Part shown: positions 1 through 8,383 of the stretch, piece by piece
Layout of the letters: every line of letters begins with the position of its first letter
Position numbering within the stretch: position 1 is the stretch's first letter
Source of the DNA: Microbacterium sp.
GTDB taxonomy: Bacteria; Actinomycetota; Actinomycetes; Actinomycetales; Microbacteriaceae
Length of the DNA stretch: 36,364 nt
Assembly (NCBI GenBank): GCA_029239635.1
Contig: JARBUN010000015.1
Location: 1 to 36,364, forward strand
Direction of reading: 5' to 3'
Made by a program: the position numbers and the translations under genes
The notes under the pieces: model-generated
The model's database searches: none
Seen by the model: only the letters and a program-made list of their open reading frames with translations
What the model was told of the DNA's origin: nothing

Positions 1-1
1 G

Positions 2-115
2 GCGCCGCTCGCCGAACGGATCGGCGTGATCGTGCTGAAGCGCGACATGGACCGGCGGATCCAGGGTTTCGCGAGAGGGTGTTCCGACCCGCTCGTGCTG
101 GCGGCGGTGCGCTGA
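2..115 (+). CDS. C-terminal fragment of a gene cut by the window edge, possibly a LysR-type regulator
   Basis: An open frame enters from the left edge and ends at TGA 113-115, giving 37 residues that start APLAERIGVIVLKRD and end LVLAAVR. The composition, with a short hydrophobic strand followed by an amphipathic helix, would suit the end of a LysR substrate-binding domain, and LysR regulators often sit beside LysE exporters such as the next gene. That is a guess from context; no diagnostic motif is present in so short a piece. It converges on the LysE-type gene with a gap of only about 30 bases. Confidence 0.35.
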   Translation, partial: APLAERIGVIVLKRDMDRRIQGFARGCSDPLVLAAVR

Positions 116-147
116 CCACGGGCCTGACCCGCGTCCTCCGTCGCCTT

Positions 148-793
148 TCAGCCGCGATGCACGGCCGTGAACCCACCCACCGCCACGAGGCATCCGCCGC
201 CGATTCGCCGGAAGAGCTTCATGCGCGAAGGCGCATGGACGATCGACGCGCGGGCCCAGCTCGCGCCCACCGCCCACGCGGCATCCGACATCAGACCAAG
301 GACGACCGGAACCGCGGCCAACAAGACCATCTGGGTTTGTTGCCGGGACCGACGACGACGCGTCGACGAAGGTCGGGAGGAGCGCGGCGAAGATGATGGA
401 GACCTTCGGGTTGGTCACGCCCACGACCACGGCAGCGAGGAACGATCTGATTCCCGAGCGCTCGGTGACAGTCCGCGACGACGCGGCGGCTGCCGGGTCG
501 GCCGTCCGCCCTGCCGTTGCGATGGCGGTCACCCCGAGCGCCACCAGCACACCGGCCCCGAGATAGCGCATGACCTCGACGATGACCGTGGATTGCGTGA
601 CCAGGACACCCAGCCCGAGGGCGATGAGGAGGCCGGCGATCAATGCTCCCGCGGCGTTGCCCGCCGCGCTCAGGAGGGCCGCTGCGCGTCCTCTCGCCAA
701 CGCTCGGCCGACGATGAAGATCACGCTCGGGCCGGGCACGAGGATGAGGAGCACCGTCGCCGCAGCCACGCCGAGGAACTGAACCGGAGACAT
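148..793 (-). pseudogene. LysE/RhtB-family amino-acid exporter, frameshifted
   Basis: Reading from ATG at 793, the product begins MSPVQFLGVAAATVLLILVP and shows the LysE-family hallmark PGPSVIFIVGRALARG in its first membrane helix, then the GVTNPKVSIIFAALLPTFVD segment. After about residue 147 this frame becomes nonsense. The family C-terminus (MVLLAAVPVVLGLMSDAAWA and on to a TCA-encoded stop at 148) continues in another frame. The total span is one base more than a multiple of three, so one inserted base near 335-350 (for example in a short C run) restores a protein of about 214 residues, the normal family size. LysE/RhtB proteins export amino acids through the cytoplasmic membrane; the substrate is unknown here. 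Either a real pseudogene or a base-call error. Confidence 0.75.
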
Positions 794-810
794 GGAAGCA
801 CGATAGGGCG

Positions 811-875
811 TGCGGGCAGGTCCTCCAGACCGGCGACCAGCAGCTCGAGGCCATCGCCCTGTACGAGCGGATCGG
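811..875 (+). pseudogene. Relic of a GNAT acetyltransferase (C-terminal motif only)
   Basis: On the plus strand, in the gap between the LysE-type start and the next gene, the codons read VLQTGDQQLEAIALYERIG. This is the acetyl-CoA-fold strand/helix of GNAT enzymes, the same block as LILQTGDRQPEAIALYERIG in the complete GNAT encoded at 22257-22760. No start, no upstream acetyltransferase domain and no proper end are present: after the Gly the frame runs into SRDPAVPPHV without family features. I interpret it as the leftover of a deleted GNAT gene, joined to unrelated sequence at about 811 and about 875. Confidence 0.6.
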
Positions 876-944
876 CTCCCGCGATCCCGCTGTCCCCCCG
901 CACGTGCGCCCCAAGATGGGAGGACAGGGCCTGGCCGAATCGGG

Positions 945-1409
945 CTATGTGAGGAGCGCGAGAATCGTGTCGTACTCGACCTGCATCCGCCGGTTCGCGA
1001 GGAAGTCATCGAGCGCTGCGCCACCTATCTGAAAGTCGATGGCTTCCAGAAGGCTGATCCCCACCGCAGCGACCGTTTCCGCACGGCCACTTCGCAGCAC
1101 GTCACGTCGAGCTTCGATCGCTCCCAGTGCCCAGACGACCTCCGGGTCCATGTCGCCGTCCGAGAGGGTGCCCGCGTCCATCTCGTTCAGCCAGTGATCG
1201 AGGGTCGCGGCATCCGCCGTCGCAGCCCTCGCGCAGGCCCTCCGGAATGTCGCAGCGGCTTCCGGTGTGAACTCCATCCCTGCGATCTCCTCGAAGCGAT
1301 CGAACCTCGCGAGAGTCTCGACCGCATGGGTCACGAGCCTCAACCTCGCGTCGTTGTCTGCTCCCCGAACCGCATCACGAATCGACCTCTCCGCGTCCGC
1401 GTATCGCAT
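945..1409 (-). CDS. Hypothetical protein, 154 aa, predicted all-helical
   Basis: A clean frame with strong GC-third-position bias runs from ATG 1409, with a GGAG-type ribosome site about 15 bases upstream. The product is acidic, cytoplasmic and apparently all alpha-helical, with no signal peptide or membrane segment. Its end, around FQIGGAALDDFLANRRMQVE, has the look of small helical immunity-like or regulatory proteins, but I do not recognise a named family and give no function. It lies downstream of nothing obviously related: the GNAT relic and LysE-type pseudogene are on one side and the mprF-like gene is on the other. Confidence 0.6.
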   Translation of the reverse strand: MRYADAERSIRDAVRGADNDARLRLVTHAVETLARFDRFEEIAGMEFTPEAAATFRRACARAATADAATLDHWLNEMDAGTLSDGDMDPEVVWALGAIEARRDVLRSGRAETVAAVGISLLEAIDFQIGGAALDDFLANRRMQVEYDTILALLT

Positions 1410-1480
1410 GGCGAAACGGTACCGGTCTCCTTCACGTCACGACGTCACTGTGACGCGAAGCCATCTGCGCGACGGGACTC

Positions 1481-3948
1481 TCAGGCCCCCGCACTCTCTC
1501 GCGCCCGACGCAACGCCCCACCCAGCTGCGCCGCCTGACGCAGCGTGAGTCCGGGGATGTAGCAGCGGATCAGCGCGATGGCGATGGCGGGGAGCTGGGT
1601 GGCATCCGGATACACCATCGGAGGGCGCTGAGCATGTCGAGGCCGCGGTCGAGCGAGGTGCGGTCGTGGTCCTCGGTCGAGGCGTGGCGGGCCAGGGGCG
1701 AGCCCGACAGGCTCATGACGGTCATCCCGTCGGCGCGGAGCTGTTCGACGGCGCGGCCGATGAGGAACTCCATCACCCCGTTCATCGCCTCGTCGCGGCG
1801 CCGCATGACATCGAGCGCGTACCCGGCCACGTCACCGTCCCGATGGATCGGGATCCAGCTCGTGAACGCCACGATGCGGCCGTGCGCGTCGCGGGCGAGC
1901 AGGAGGCGCACGGACGTGTCGTCGATCTGGTCGGTCGAGCCGAGCGTGAAGCCCATCTCCGGGATGGTCTTGTCGGCCACCCACGCTTCGGAGATGTCGC
2001 GGATCTGGCTGCGCTCGAGGAACGACAGCGCGCTCCAGCGGGTCCATTCCGCGCTGACGCCCTCGCGCTCGGCCCGGTTGGTCGCGGTGCGCACGTCTTG
2101 GCGCTTCTTTCCGGCGGGCGTCCAGGTCGTCGGGTCGAGGAAGGCCTCCTCGGCGACCTGCAGGCGCGGCCATCCGAGCGGCGCGAGGCGCGTCCGGTCG
2201 GCCTCGTCGACGCTGTAGAACACGGGAGTCCAGCCATGCCGTTCGCAGAAGTCGGCGAAGGCGCCTCCCACCGTGTCGGCGTCGCGATCCGGCCCGAACG
2301 GACCGCCGAGGGTCACGGCGAAGCCTCCGCGCACGCGGTACGCCACGGCGGCCCGGGCGTCGGGCGAGAACCAGTAGGAGTTCCCCTCCCACAGGGTCAT
2401 GTGACCGAGGGTGTCGCCCGAGCCCGCGGACAGCAGGGCCTGCGCGCGCTCGCGGTCGGGCGTGCCGGCCTCGGCCCGGGAGCCCGCGATGAATCGTGCC
2501 GTCGCGATCACGACGGCGATCCAGAACAGCAGCGGTGGGACGTACCACGCGGCCTGCGCCGCCCCCGTCACCGGCACGAAGGCGAGGGCCTCGGCGGGGA
2601 GCAGCGACGGGGGGACGAGCCGCAACGGCAGCGAGGCGATCAGCGTCGACAGGTCGGGCCACGGCCGGAATCCGCCGGAGAAAGCCAGGATGCCGACCAG
2701 GGACAGGGCCGCGGCGATGACCGCCGCACCGGCGACCGTCGTGACGAAGCGCCGCCGGACGGCGCGCGCGGACGGGATCTGCGCAGCCGAGCGGAAGCGC
2801 ATGAGGATGACGGCCGCAGCCAGGGGGAGGAGGGCGCCGACCACCATGCTGAGCACGGTCTGCCACGCGTCGACGACCGCGAAGGCCGCACGTGCGTCGG
2901 CGAGCTGCTCGAGGGTGTCGATCTCGCTCACCTTCACCAGACCGACCATGGCGACGAAGGTCAGGACATTGACGACGACGGCGAGGTGCAGAGCCCCGCG
3001 GCGCCCGCGCAGGATTCCCCACGCCGCGATCAGGAGGACCAGCTGCGGCAGGAGCGCGATCCACCCCGCCCACGGCTGGAGCTCGGCGTAGTCGTTGGCG
3101 GGGGAGGGGCACGGGGCGGCGTCCGAGCCGATCGCGCACACCACGTCGTTCACCATGGCGAGGGGGTCGTACGACAGCCAGCCGTAGACCGAGAGAAGAC
3201 CGGCGCCCGATCCCCAGAGCGTCGCGATGACCGGGCCGACGGCGATGATCGCGGTCAGCGCGGCCAGCAGCACGCGCTTCTCGCGCAGGGAGCTGCGCAG
3301 CACGCCGGGAGCACTCGACCCGCCCAGGAGCAGCCCCGCACCCGCGCCGACCGGCAGGGCGATGAGCGTGTACATGTCGCTCGCCGATGCGGCGTAGAGG
3401 AAGAGGGTGAGCGCGAAGACGGCGCTGCCGAGGCGGATCCGTCGACGCCAGAGCGGCGACGCGAAGCAGCTGGCGGCCATCGCGACGGTGAGGAGCGCGG
3501 CGATCGGGGGAGCGCCCGAGACCGGCAGATCGTTCAGCGGGACCGCGGGGATCACCTGCTCCTCGAAGACGCCCACGGCGAGGCCGATGACGCCGACGAC
3601 GATGCCGCCCCCGAAGAAGGTCGCAAGCAGCCGTCGCGTGCCGAACGCCCCTTCCGCGAACCCGCACACCAGGAGGGTCGCCGCGAGGACCACCGCCAAC
3701 GTGGTCGGGTGATCGACGCGCAGCAGGGCGAGGAGCAGGTCGCGCAGGTCGAACGGACCCGCTCCCACCCGCGCGCCGCCGGTGCGCATCGTCGCGAGGC
3801 TGACCACCGTCACCGCCGTCGCGATCGACAGGGTCCCGAGGCGCCGCCGGAGGAACTCGACGGACCCGGGCGGGCGGAGCGGGAAGGTCGCCCGCGAGAC
3901 GTCGGGGGCAGCGGCGGTGCGTTCGGGCGCGGTGGACACCTGGGACAT
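1481..3948 (-). pseudogene. mprF: MprF-type phosphatidylglycerol aminoacyltransferase/flippase with a C-terminal internal deletion
   Basis: MprF proteins transfer an amino acid (typically lysine) from tRNA to phosphatidylglycerol and flip the product, making the envelope less anionic. The ORF starts best at ATG 3948 (MSQVSTAPER), which has GGAG five bases upstream; an in-frame ATG at 4107 is less likely. About 450 residues of multi-spanning membrane domain are followed by a cytosolic DUF2156 domain with the typical GHMTLWEGNSYWFS, GKKRQDVRTATNRAEREGV and MSLSGSPLA blocks. After LDRGLDMLSAL near 1630 the frame jumps: the ORF adds 15 odd residues and stops at 1570. The expected family ending (VYPDATQLPAIAIALIRCYI, then LTLRQAAQLGGALRR) is intact in a second frame down to a stop at 1481. 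About 30-35 residues normally lying between these blocks are missing, so this is a small deletion with frameshift rather than a single-base slip. Confidence 0.8.
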
Positions 3949-4079
3949 CGGTTCTCCGTCTGACAGGGATGCCGGGGTGCCGGCATCCCTCTCCATGTTC
4001 GTTCCCGTCGAGTCGGGCCGCATCGGCCGTTCGGACCGGGCCGTCATCCGATCGGATGACATGCCCTGTGCCGACCGGG

Positions 4080-4221
4080 TCAGGGAGTCCGCGCGCGAGC
4101 GGGCCACAGGCGTCGCACCAGCAGTGGACCGGCGACGCCGTGCAGGATGACGCTGCCGAGCACGAGAAAGCCCTGTTCGCCGGGCAGCGCGTGGGCGGCG
4201 ATGAGTCCGATCCAGAGGGGA
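4080..4221 (-). pseudogene. C-terminal relic of a membrane transporter, cation/proton antiporter-like
   Basis: On the minus strand an open stretch of 46 residues reads through LWIGLIAAHALPGEQGFLVL and SVILHGVAGPLLVRRLW and stops at 4080-4082. A hydrophobic helix followed by a HG-x-x-x-PL-x-R-R motif is how many CPA1 sodium/proton antiporters end. There is no start codon, and the frame begins directly at the end of the neighbouring 168-residue gene (stop at 4222-4224), so the body of the transporter is absent. The antiporter label rests on this one motif. Confidence 0.4.
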
Positions 4222-4728
4222 TCAGCTCGGCGGGAGCGTGAGGTCGAGCTCGTCGGTGTCGGGCAGGAAGCCTTGCGAGACGGTCAGTCGCACGGTGACG
4301 GAGCCGTCCCACTCGTCATCCGCCCCGCCCTCGCGCGGCTCGACGAGGACGTCGACGCCCTCGGCGGCGTCGTGCCGGTCCAGCACGATGCGGTCGCCGG
4401 TGCCCACCCGGGTACCGTCGCGGAAGGCGACGAGCCGCGCGCGCGGGGCGGACTCGCCGACGAGCTCGACCGTCGCCGTCGTGGAGCTCGCGGCACGGGC
4501 CACCGGTGCGGTGCGGAGCGCGACGGCGCCGGGCTGCCCCGGGACGTCGGCCGCGGCCACGTGGGCAGGTGCCTCTCCCACGACCTCCAGATGCGCCACC
4601 CCATGGCCCCGGATGCCGAGGGGCACGGCGACCACGAAGAGGACCGCGGCGACGGCGAGGACGACGCCGCCGACGAGGAGGTTGCGGCGGGCGCGTTCGG
4701 GGGTGGGGAGCGGTTCGGCGGGATACAT
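4222..4728 (-). CDS. Hypothetical membrane-anchored protein, 168 aa
   Basis: Starts at ATG 4728 (MYPAEPLPTPERARRNLLVG). A short cytoplasmic N-terminus is followed by one strong membrane helix at about residues 17-40 and then roughly 125 extracytoplasmic residues rich in beta-forming Val/Thr/Ala. There is no cysteine lipobox, so it should stay anchored by the helix with its C-terminus outside. I do not recognise a family. It is divergent from the response-regulator gene 148 bases away, a common arrangement for envelope proteins controlled by a two-component system, but no shared operator is evident. Confidence 0.6.
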   Translation of the reverse strand: MYPAEPLPTPERARRNLLVGGVVLAVAAVLFVVAVPLGIRGHGVAHLEVVGEAPAHVAAADVPGQPGAVALRTAPVARAASSTTATVELVGESAPRARLVAFRDGTRVGTGDRIVLDRHDAAEGVDVLVEPREGGADDEWDGSVTVRLTVSQGFLPDTDELDLTLPPS

Positions 4729-4843
4729 GCGGGTCCTCGGGATTCGGGTGCGGACCCCTCCACTGTCGTTCGTGAGCGCGCCTTCGGAACCGGCCGACCG
4801 GCTACGCTCCCGTCCGTTCGGGTAGTCCGTGGGCGAACGCGCC

Positions 4844-4870
4844 TTGTACGCCGCTCGCGCTCCCTAATCT
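4844..4870 (+). promoter_or_regulatory. Putative promoter of the two-component operon, leaderless start
   Basis: TAATCT at 4865-4870 lies six bases before the response-regulator ATG at 4877, and TTGTAC at 4844-4849 is a possible -35 box with a slightly short 15-base spacer. No Shine-Dalgarno sequence precedes the ATG. A start six to seven bases after the -10 hexamer implies transcription begins at or next to the ATG, as is frequent in actinobacteria. Confidence 0.55.
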
Positions 4871-4876
4871 GGGCGC

Positions 4877-5554
4877 ATGGCCCCCACCGCCGCCTCCCCG
4901 ATCCGCGTCGTCATCGTCGATGACGAAGCGCTGATCCGCACCGGGTTCTCGTACATTCTCAACGCGGCCGCCGACATCGATGTCGTGGCCACCGCCGACG
5001 GGGTGGGGGCGATCGACGTGCTCGACGCGGCCCGCCCCGACGTCGTCCTCCTCGACATCCGGATGCCGGGGCGAGACGGCCTGTCCGTCTTGCGCGAGAT
5101 CCGCGCGCGGGGGTGGGACATGACGGTCGCGATCCTGACCACCTTCGACTCCGACGACCACATCGCCGCCGCCCTGGACGGAGGGGCGGCCGGGTTCCTC
5201 GTCAAAGACACCGATCCGCGCCAGCTCCCGCAGCTCGTGCGCACGCTGCACGGGGGCGGAGTCGTCTTCTCGCCGACCGTGAGCCGCGCGGTCGTCGCCG
5301 GGTATCTGCGTCCCGAGACCGGCGGGGACACGCGTCTCGTCGAGGGGCTCACCGAGCGCGAGAAGGAGATCCTCGTCCACCTGGGACGCGGCCTGTCCAA
5401 TGCGCAGATCGGCTCCGAGATGTTCCTCAGCCCCGCAACCGTCAAGGCGCACATCAGCACCATCCTCAGCAAGCTCGGCGTCGAGGGCCGGGTCTCGGCC
5501 GCGCTCGTCGCCGAGCGCGCGGGCCTGCTGCGCGAGACGGGCGGTGCTCGGTGA
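4877..5554 (+). CDS. NarL/FixJ-family DNA-binding response regulator
   Basis: 225 residues. The receiver domain occupies about residues 9-125, with the acidic pair D15/D16, phospho-acceptor D60 in LLDIRMPGRDG, the switch Thr in ILTTFDSDD and the conserved Lys in GFLVKDTD. A LuxR-type helix-turn-helix follows at about 150-215 (LTEREKEILVHLGRGLSNAQ, then SPATVKAHISTILSKLGV). It would bind DNA as a dimer when phosphorylated by the kinase encoded next, whose start lies just downstream. The start is fixed by the promoter-like TAATCT six bases upstream. Targets are unknown; the divergent membrane protein and the operon itself are the natural first candidates. Confidence 0.92.
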   Translation: MAPTAASPIRVVIVDDEALIRTGFSYILNAAADIDVVATADGVGAIDVLDAARPDVVLLDIRMPGRDGLSVLREIRARGWDMTVAILTTFDSDDHIAAALDGGAAGFLVKDTDPRQLPQLVRTLHGGGVVFSPTVSRAVVAGYLRPETGGDTRLVEGLTEREKEILVHLGRGLSNAQIGSEMFLSPATVKAHISTILSKLGVEGRVSAALVAERAGLLRETGGAR

Positions 5555-5565
5555 AGGAGTGGGCG

Positions 5566-6663
5566 GTGAGACATCGCGGGATCCTCATCGATCTCGCTCT
5601 GGTGGCGGTCGCCGCGCTCGACGGGGTCCTCGGGCTCTACACGTCGGGCCTGACCGAGCTGATCCTCACCCTGGTGGGGGCGGCCGGGTTGCTGCTGCGT
5701 CGACGGTTCCCGCTGGTGGCCGTTGCGCTCGCGCTGCCCGCGCTCTTCGTCACGGGTGGGCCGATCGCGTCGGTCATCGCGCTCGCGACCGTCGCGACGC
5801 GGGTGTCGTCGACGACCGCCCTGGTGGCCGCTTCCGCGGCGACCTTCCTCGGCCTCGCGCTCTCGTGGGATTCGATCGAGTCGATCAACGACCTCGTGCT
5901 CGCGACCGTCTACGCGACGATGACCTCGGGCGGCGCCGTGGCGGTCGGACGTCTTCGCCGCAGTCACACACGTCTGGCGGCGAGTCTGGCCGAGCTCCAG
6001 CGCGCGCGGGAGGAGGAGACCCGCCTCGCGGCGCGTGAGGCGGTCGCGGAGGAACGCGCGCACCTCGCCCGGGAGATGCACGACGTCGTGTCGCATCAGG
6101 TGAGTCTCATCACCGTCCAGGCGGGCGCCCTCATGGTGCGCGTGGAGGATCCCGAGGTCGTCGACACGGCCGACACGATCCGCCAGCTCGCCGCCACCAC
6201 GCTCGCCGAGCTGCGGCAGATGCTCCTGGTGCTGCGTGCCGACGGGCCGGAGGCGGCTCCCCTGACCCCGCAACCCACGCTCGAACACCTCCGTGAGCTC
6301 CTGGACGTCGCCGACCTCGACGTCACCGCGCACATCGATCTTCCGAGCGGGCTCGCGCAGGTGATCCAGCGCGCGGTGTACCGCACCGTGCAGGAGGGGC
6401 TGACCAACGTGCGCAAGCACGCGCCCGGCGCCCGGGTGGAGGTGACGGCGGCTGTCGAGGCGGGGAGCACCGTCGTCCTCCGCGTGGTGAACTCCGCCCC
6501 GACCGAACCCGTGACGCCGCAGATCGCCACGGCGAGACTCGGGCATCGCGGCCTCTCCGAGCGCGCGCACCTCCTCGGCGGCTCGTTCCGTTCCCAGGCA
6601 TCCGCCGACGGCTCCTACGAGATCGAACTGCGGCTGCCGCTCCCGGGGCGCGCGCGTCCCTGA
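5566..6663 (+). CDS. DesK/NarX-type sensor histidine kinase
   Basis: GTG 5566 is preceded by AAGGAG at a six-base spacing, better than the in-frame GTG at 5551 that overlaps the regulator stop. The start gives 365 residues. Four to six membrane helices fill the first 130 or so residues with little extracytoplasmic sequence, suggesting the signal is sensed in or at the membrane. A coiled-coil-like stretch (RLAASLAELQRAREEETRLA) leads to the HisKA_3 dimerisation domain with phospho-acceptor H172 in AREMHDVVSHQ. A HATPase_c domain has the N box GLTNVRKHAPG and the glycine-rich GHRGLSERAHLLGGSF. It forms a pair with the upstream response regulator. The ligand is not evident. Confidence 0.9.
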   Translation: MRHRGILIDLALVAVAALDGVLGLYTSGLTELILTLVGAAGLLLRRRFPLVAVALALPALFVTGGPIASVIALATVATRVSSTTALVAASAATFLGLALSWDSIESINDLVLATVYATMTSGGAVAVGRLRRSHTRLAASLAELQRAREEETRLAAREAVAEERAHLAREMHDVVSHQVSLITVQAGALMVRVEDPEVVDTADTIRQLAATTLAELRQMLLVLRADGPEAAPLTPQPTLEHLRELLDVADLDVTAHIDLPSGLAQVIQRAVYRTVQEGLTNVRKHAPGARVEVTAAVEAGSTVVLRVVNSAPTEPVTPQIATARLGHRGLSERAHLLGGSFRSQASADGSYEIELRLPLPGRARP

Positions 6664-6780
6664 ACGCTCTTGTCCCGGTGTCCCCTCCGCGTTCGCGGAC
6701 GAGCACCGGGCGGTGGCGCGGTGTGTTGGTCGGCGGCATCCGTTCTGTCAACGCCCGCGCGCGATCCGGCGACGCCGACC

Positions 6781-6786
6781 TACCGT
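6781..6786 (+). promoter_or_regulatory. -10-like element for a leaderless histidine phosphatase transcript
   Basis: TACCGT sits exactly six bases before ATG 6793, and no ribosome-binding site is present. The same geometry recurs before other genes in the window (4865, 8371, 22245, 30540, 30780, 31965). No convincing -35 box is visible. Confidence 0.45.
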
Positions 6787-6792
6787 GGCGCC

Positions 6793-7515
6793 ATGACCGT
6801 CTCCCGACTCCTGCTCGTCCGGCACGGCGAAAGCGAGGGGAACGTCGCGGCCTCGAGAGCGGAGCGCGCAGGTTCGCCGACGATCGACCTCGACATCCGC
6901 GACGCCGACGTCGCCCTCTCCCCGACGGGGGAGGAACAGGCGCGGGCGTTGCGCACCTGGTGGGAGTCGGCCGGGCCCATCGACGAGTACTGGGTCTCGC
7001 CGTACCTGCGGGCGCGGCAGACCCTCGCGCTCGCCGTCGATGAGGCGGCCCTGTCCGCACGGACGCGCGTCGACGAGAGGCTTCGCGACCGGGAGCTCGG
7101 CATCCTGGATCTGCTGACGTCGCTCGGCGTGCGCGAGTTCCACCCCGAAGAGGCCGCGCGGCGGCGCCACCTCGGCAAGTACTACCACCGGCCGCCGGGC
7201 GGGGAGTCGTGGGCGGACGTCGCTCTGCGCCTGCGGTCGTTCCTGGGGGAGAGCCTCGACCGCCCCGCCGACACGGTGATGGTCGTCGCGCACGACGCGG
7301 TCGTGATGCTGATCCTCGCCGTGCTCCTGCCGCTCGACGAGACCGAGCTGCTCTCGTTCGCCGCGGAGAACACCGTGCGCAACGCCTCGGTGACCGAGCT
7401 CGTGCGCGGCGAGGCCGGCTGGGAGCTGACGACGTTCTCGTCCGTCGAGCACCTCGCCGCCGAGGGGGCCGACATCACCGTCCACTCCGGAGAAGACGAT
7501 GTCCCCGAGCGTTGA
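6793..7515 (+). CDS. Histidine phosphatase (phosphoglycerate mutase-like) family protein
   Basis: 240 residues starting MTVSRLLLVRHGESEGNVAA. The RHG motif places the phospho-accepting His at residue 11. R10, the YLRARQTLALA helix and the second catalytic His (H167 in MVVAHDAVVM) complete the usual histidine-phosphatase pocket. The enzyme should remove or transfer phosphate on a small molecule in the cytoplasm. The family is too broad to name the substrate, and cofactor-dependent glycolytic mutase activity is not implied. The gene ends 17 bases inside the NAD(P)H-hydrate dehydratase gene, so the two are translationally coupled. The short linker between Leu and Asp (ELGILDLL) is typical of the actinobacterial broad-specificity group. 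Confidence 0.88.
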   Translation: MTVSRLLLVRHGESEGNVAASRAERAGSPTIDLDIRDADVALSPTGEEQARALRTWWESAGPIDEYWVSPYLRARQTLALAVDEAALSARTRVDERLRDRELGILDLLTSLGVREFHPEEAARRRHLGKYYHRPPGGESWADVALRLRSFLGESLDRPADTVMVVAHDAVVMLILAVLLPLDETELLSFAAENTVRNASVTELVRGEAGWELTTFSSVEHLAAEGADITVHSGEDDVPER

Positions 7516-8332
7516 GGACGTCACCCTGTCGCTGCTGCGCGAATGGGGGCTTCCCGAACCCGGCGGCTCGAAGAAGTCTCGCGGACAGGTGGTCGTGGTG
7601 GGTGGGTCGACCCGTTCCCCCGGCGGCGTGCTGCTGTCGGCGGAGGCGTCGCTGCGCGTGGGCGCCGGACGCGTCGGCCTCGCCGTGCCCGCGGACATCG
7701 CACCGCCCCTGGGGCCCGCGATGCCCGAGGCCGGCGTCTACGTCCTCCCGGCCGGGTCAGCCGCCCTCGACGACCACCTGCGCTCCGCGGTGGAGTCCGC
7801 CGATGCGGTCCTTCTCGGGCCGGGTTTCGACGATCCGGATGCCACGCGCGCGGCCCTTCTCGCCGTCGCCGACGCGGAGGTCGGCCGCCTGGTCCTGGAT
7901 GCCTTCGCCCTCGGCATCCTGTCCGATGTGGACCGCGGCATCCTGCCGGACGACCTCCTCATCAACGCGAACGAGGAGGAGGCGGCCCTGCTGCTCGGGC
8001 GCGACCTCGGCGAGGACCGCGTCACCGACGTCCGCGAGATCGCGGATCGGTTCTCGGCGGTGGTGCACTGCTTCGGGACCGTCGCCGCCCCGGACGGGCG
8101 GGCGTGGCGGGCGGAGCCCGGAGGGTCGGGCCTCGGCACCGCGGGAAGCGGGGACGTGCTGTCGGGCGCGATCGCCGGCTTCGCCGCCCTCGGCATGGAA
8201 CCGGAGCGCGCGGCCGTGTGGGGCGGGTGGACGCACGCGCGGGCGGGCGACCGGCTCACCGAGCGGGTCGGCATCGGGTTCCTCGCGCGCGATCTGCTGC
8301 CCGAGCTGACCGCGGTCATCCACGCCAGCTGA
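7499..8332 (+). CDS. nnrD: ADP/ATP-dependent NAD(P)H-hydrate dehydratase
   Basis: 277 residues corresponding to the C-terminal (carbohydrate-kinase-like) domain of YjeF proteins, without the N-terminal epimerase. It repairs damaged NADHX/NADPHX to NADH/NADPH using a nucleotide triphosphate or diphosphate. Recognisable blocks are the early GQVVVVGGSTRSPGG, VLLGPGFDDPDATRA, the nucleotide-site INANEEEAALLL, and the catalytic GGSGLGTAGSGDVLSGAIAG around residue 215, whose Asp is the expected base. Start ATG 7499 has GGAG seven bases upstream within the preceding phosphatase gene. A partner epimerase (NnrE) is not in the window and must be encoded elsewhere. Confidence 0.9.
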   Translation: MSPSVEDVTLSLLREWGLPEPGGSKKSRGQVVVVGGSTRSPGGVLLSAEASLRVGAGRVGLAVPADIAPPLGPAMPEAGVYVLPAGSAALDDHLRSAVESADAVLLGPGFDDPDATRAALLAVADAEVGRLVLDAFALGILSDVDRGILPDDLLINANEEEAALLLGRDLGEDRVTDVREIADRFSAVVHCFGTVAAPDGRAWRAEPGGSGLGTAGSGDVLSGAIAGFAALGMEPERAAVWGGWTHARAGDRLTERVGIGFLARDLLPELTAVIHAS

Positions 8333-8346
8333 CGGTGTCAACGGTC

Positions 8347-8376
8347 TTCGACGCACGGCCGTCCGCGGCCTACCGT
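8347..8376 (+). promoter_or_regulatory. Putative promoter of the APC permease gene, leaderless
   Basis: TTCGAC at 8347-8352 and TACCGT at 8371-8376 are separated by 18 bases, and ATG 8384 follows seven bases after the -10-like box. No Shine-Dalgarno sequence is seen. The 51-base gap from the previous gene holds nothing else. Confidence 0.5.
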
Positions 8377-8383
8377 CTGCCGA

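Noticed and set aside
291..914. A 207-codon minus-strand frame covering the LysE-type gene and GNAT scrap
   Set aside because: It shares only the middle frame by chance and gives an Arg/Gly-rich product; the LysE-family motifs lie in the two other frames.
945..1409. Immunity protein of a toxin-immunity pair
   Set aside because: The all-helical acidic product resembles such proteins superficially, but no toxin gene or polymorphic-toxin feature is nearby.
1666..3963. A long open frame of over 760 codons on the plus strand opposite the mprF-like gene
   Set aside because: Its translation is rich in Arg, Gly, Asp and His without hydrophobic core or known motifs. It is the mirror of a high-GC coding strand, and the minus-strand MprF motifs are decisive.
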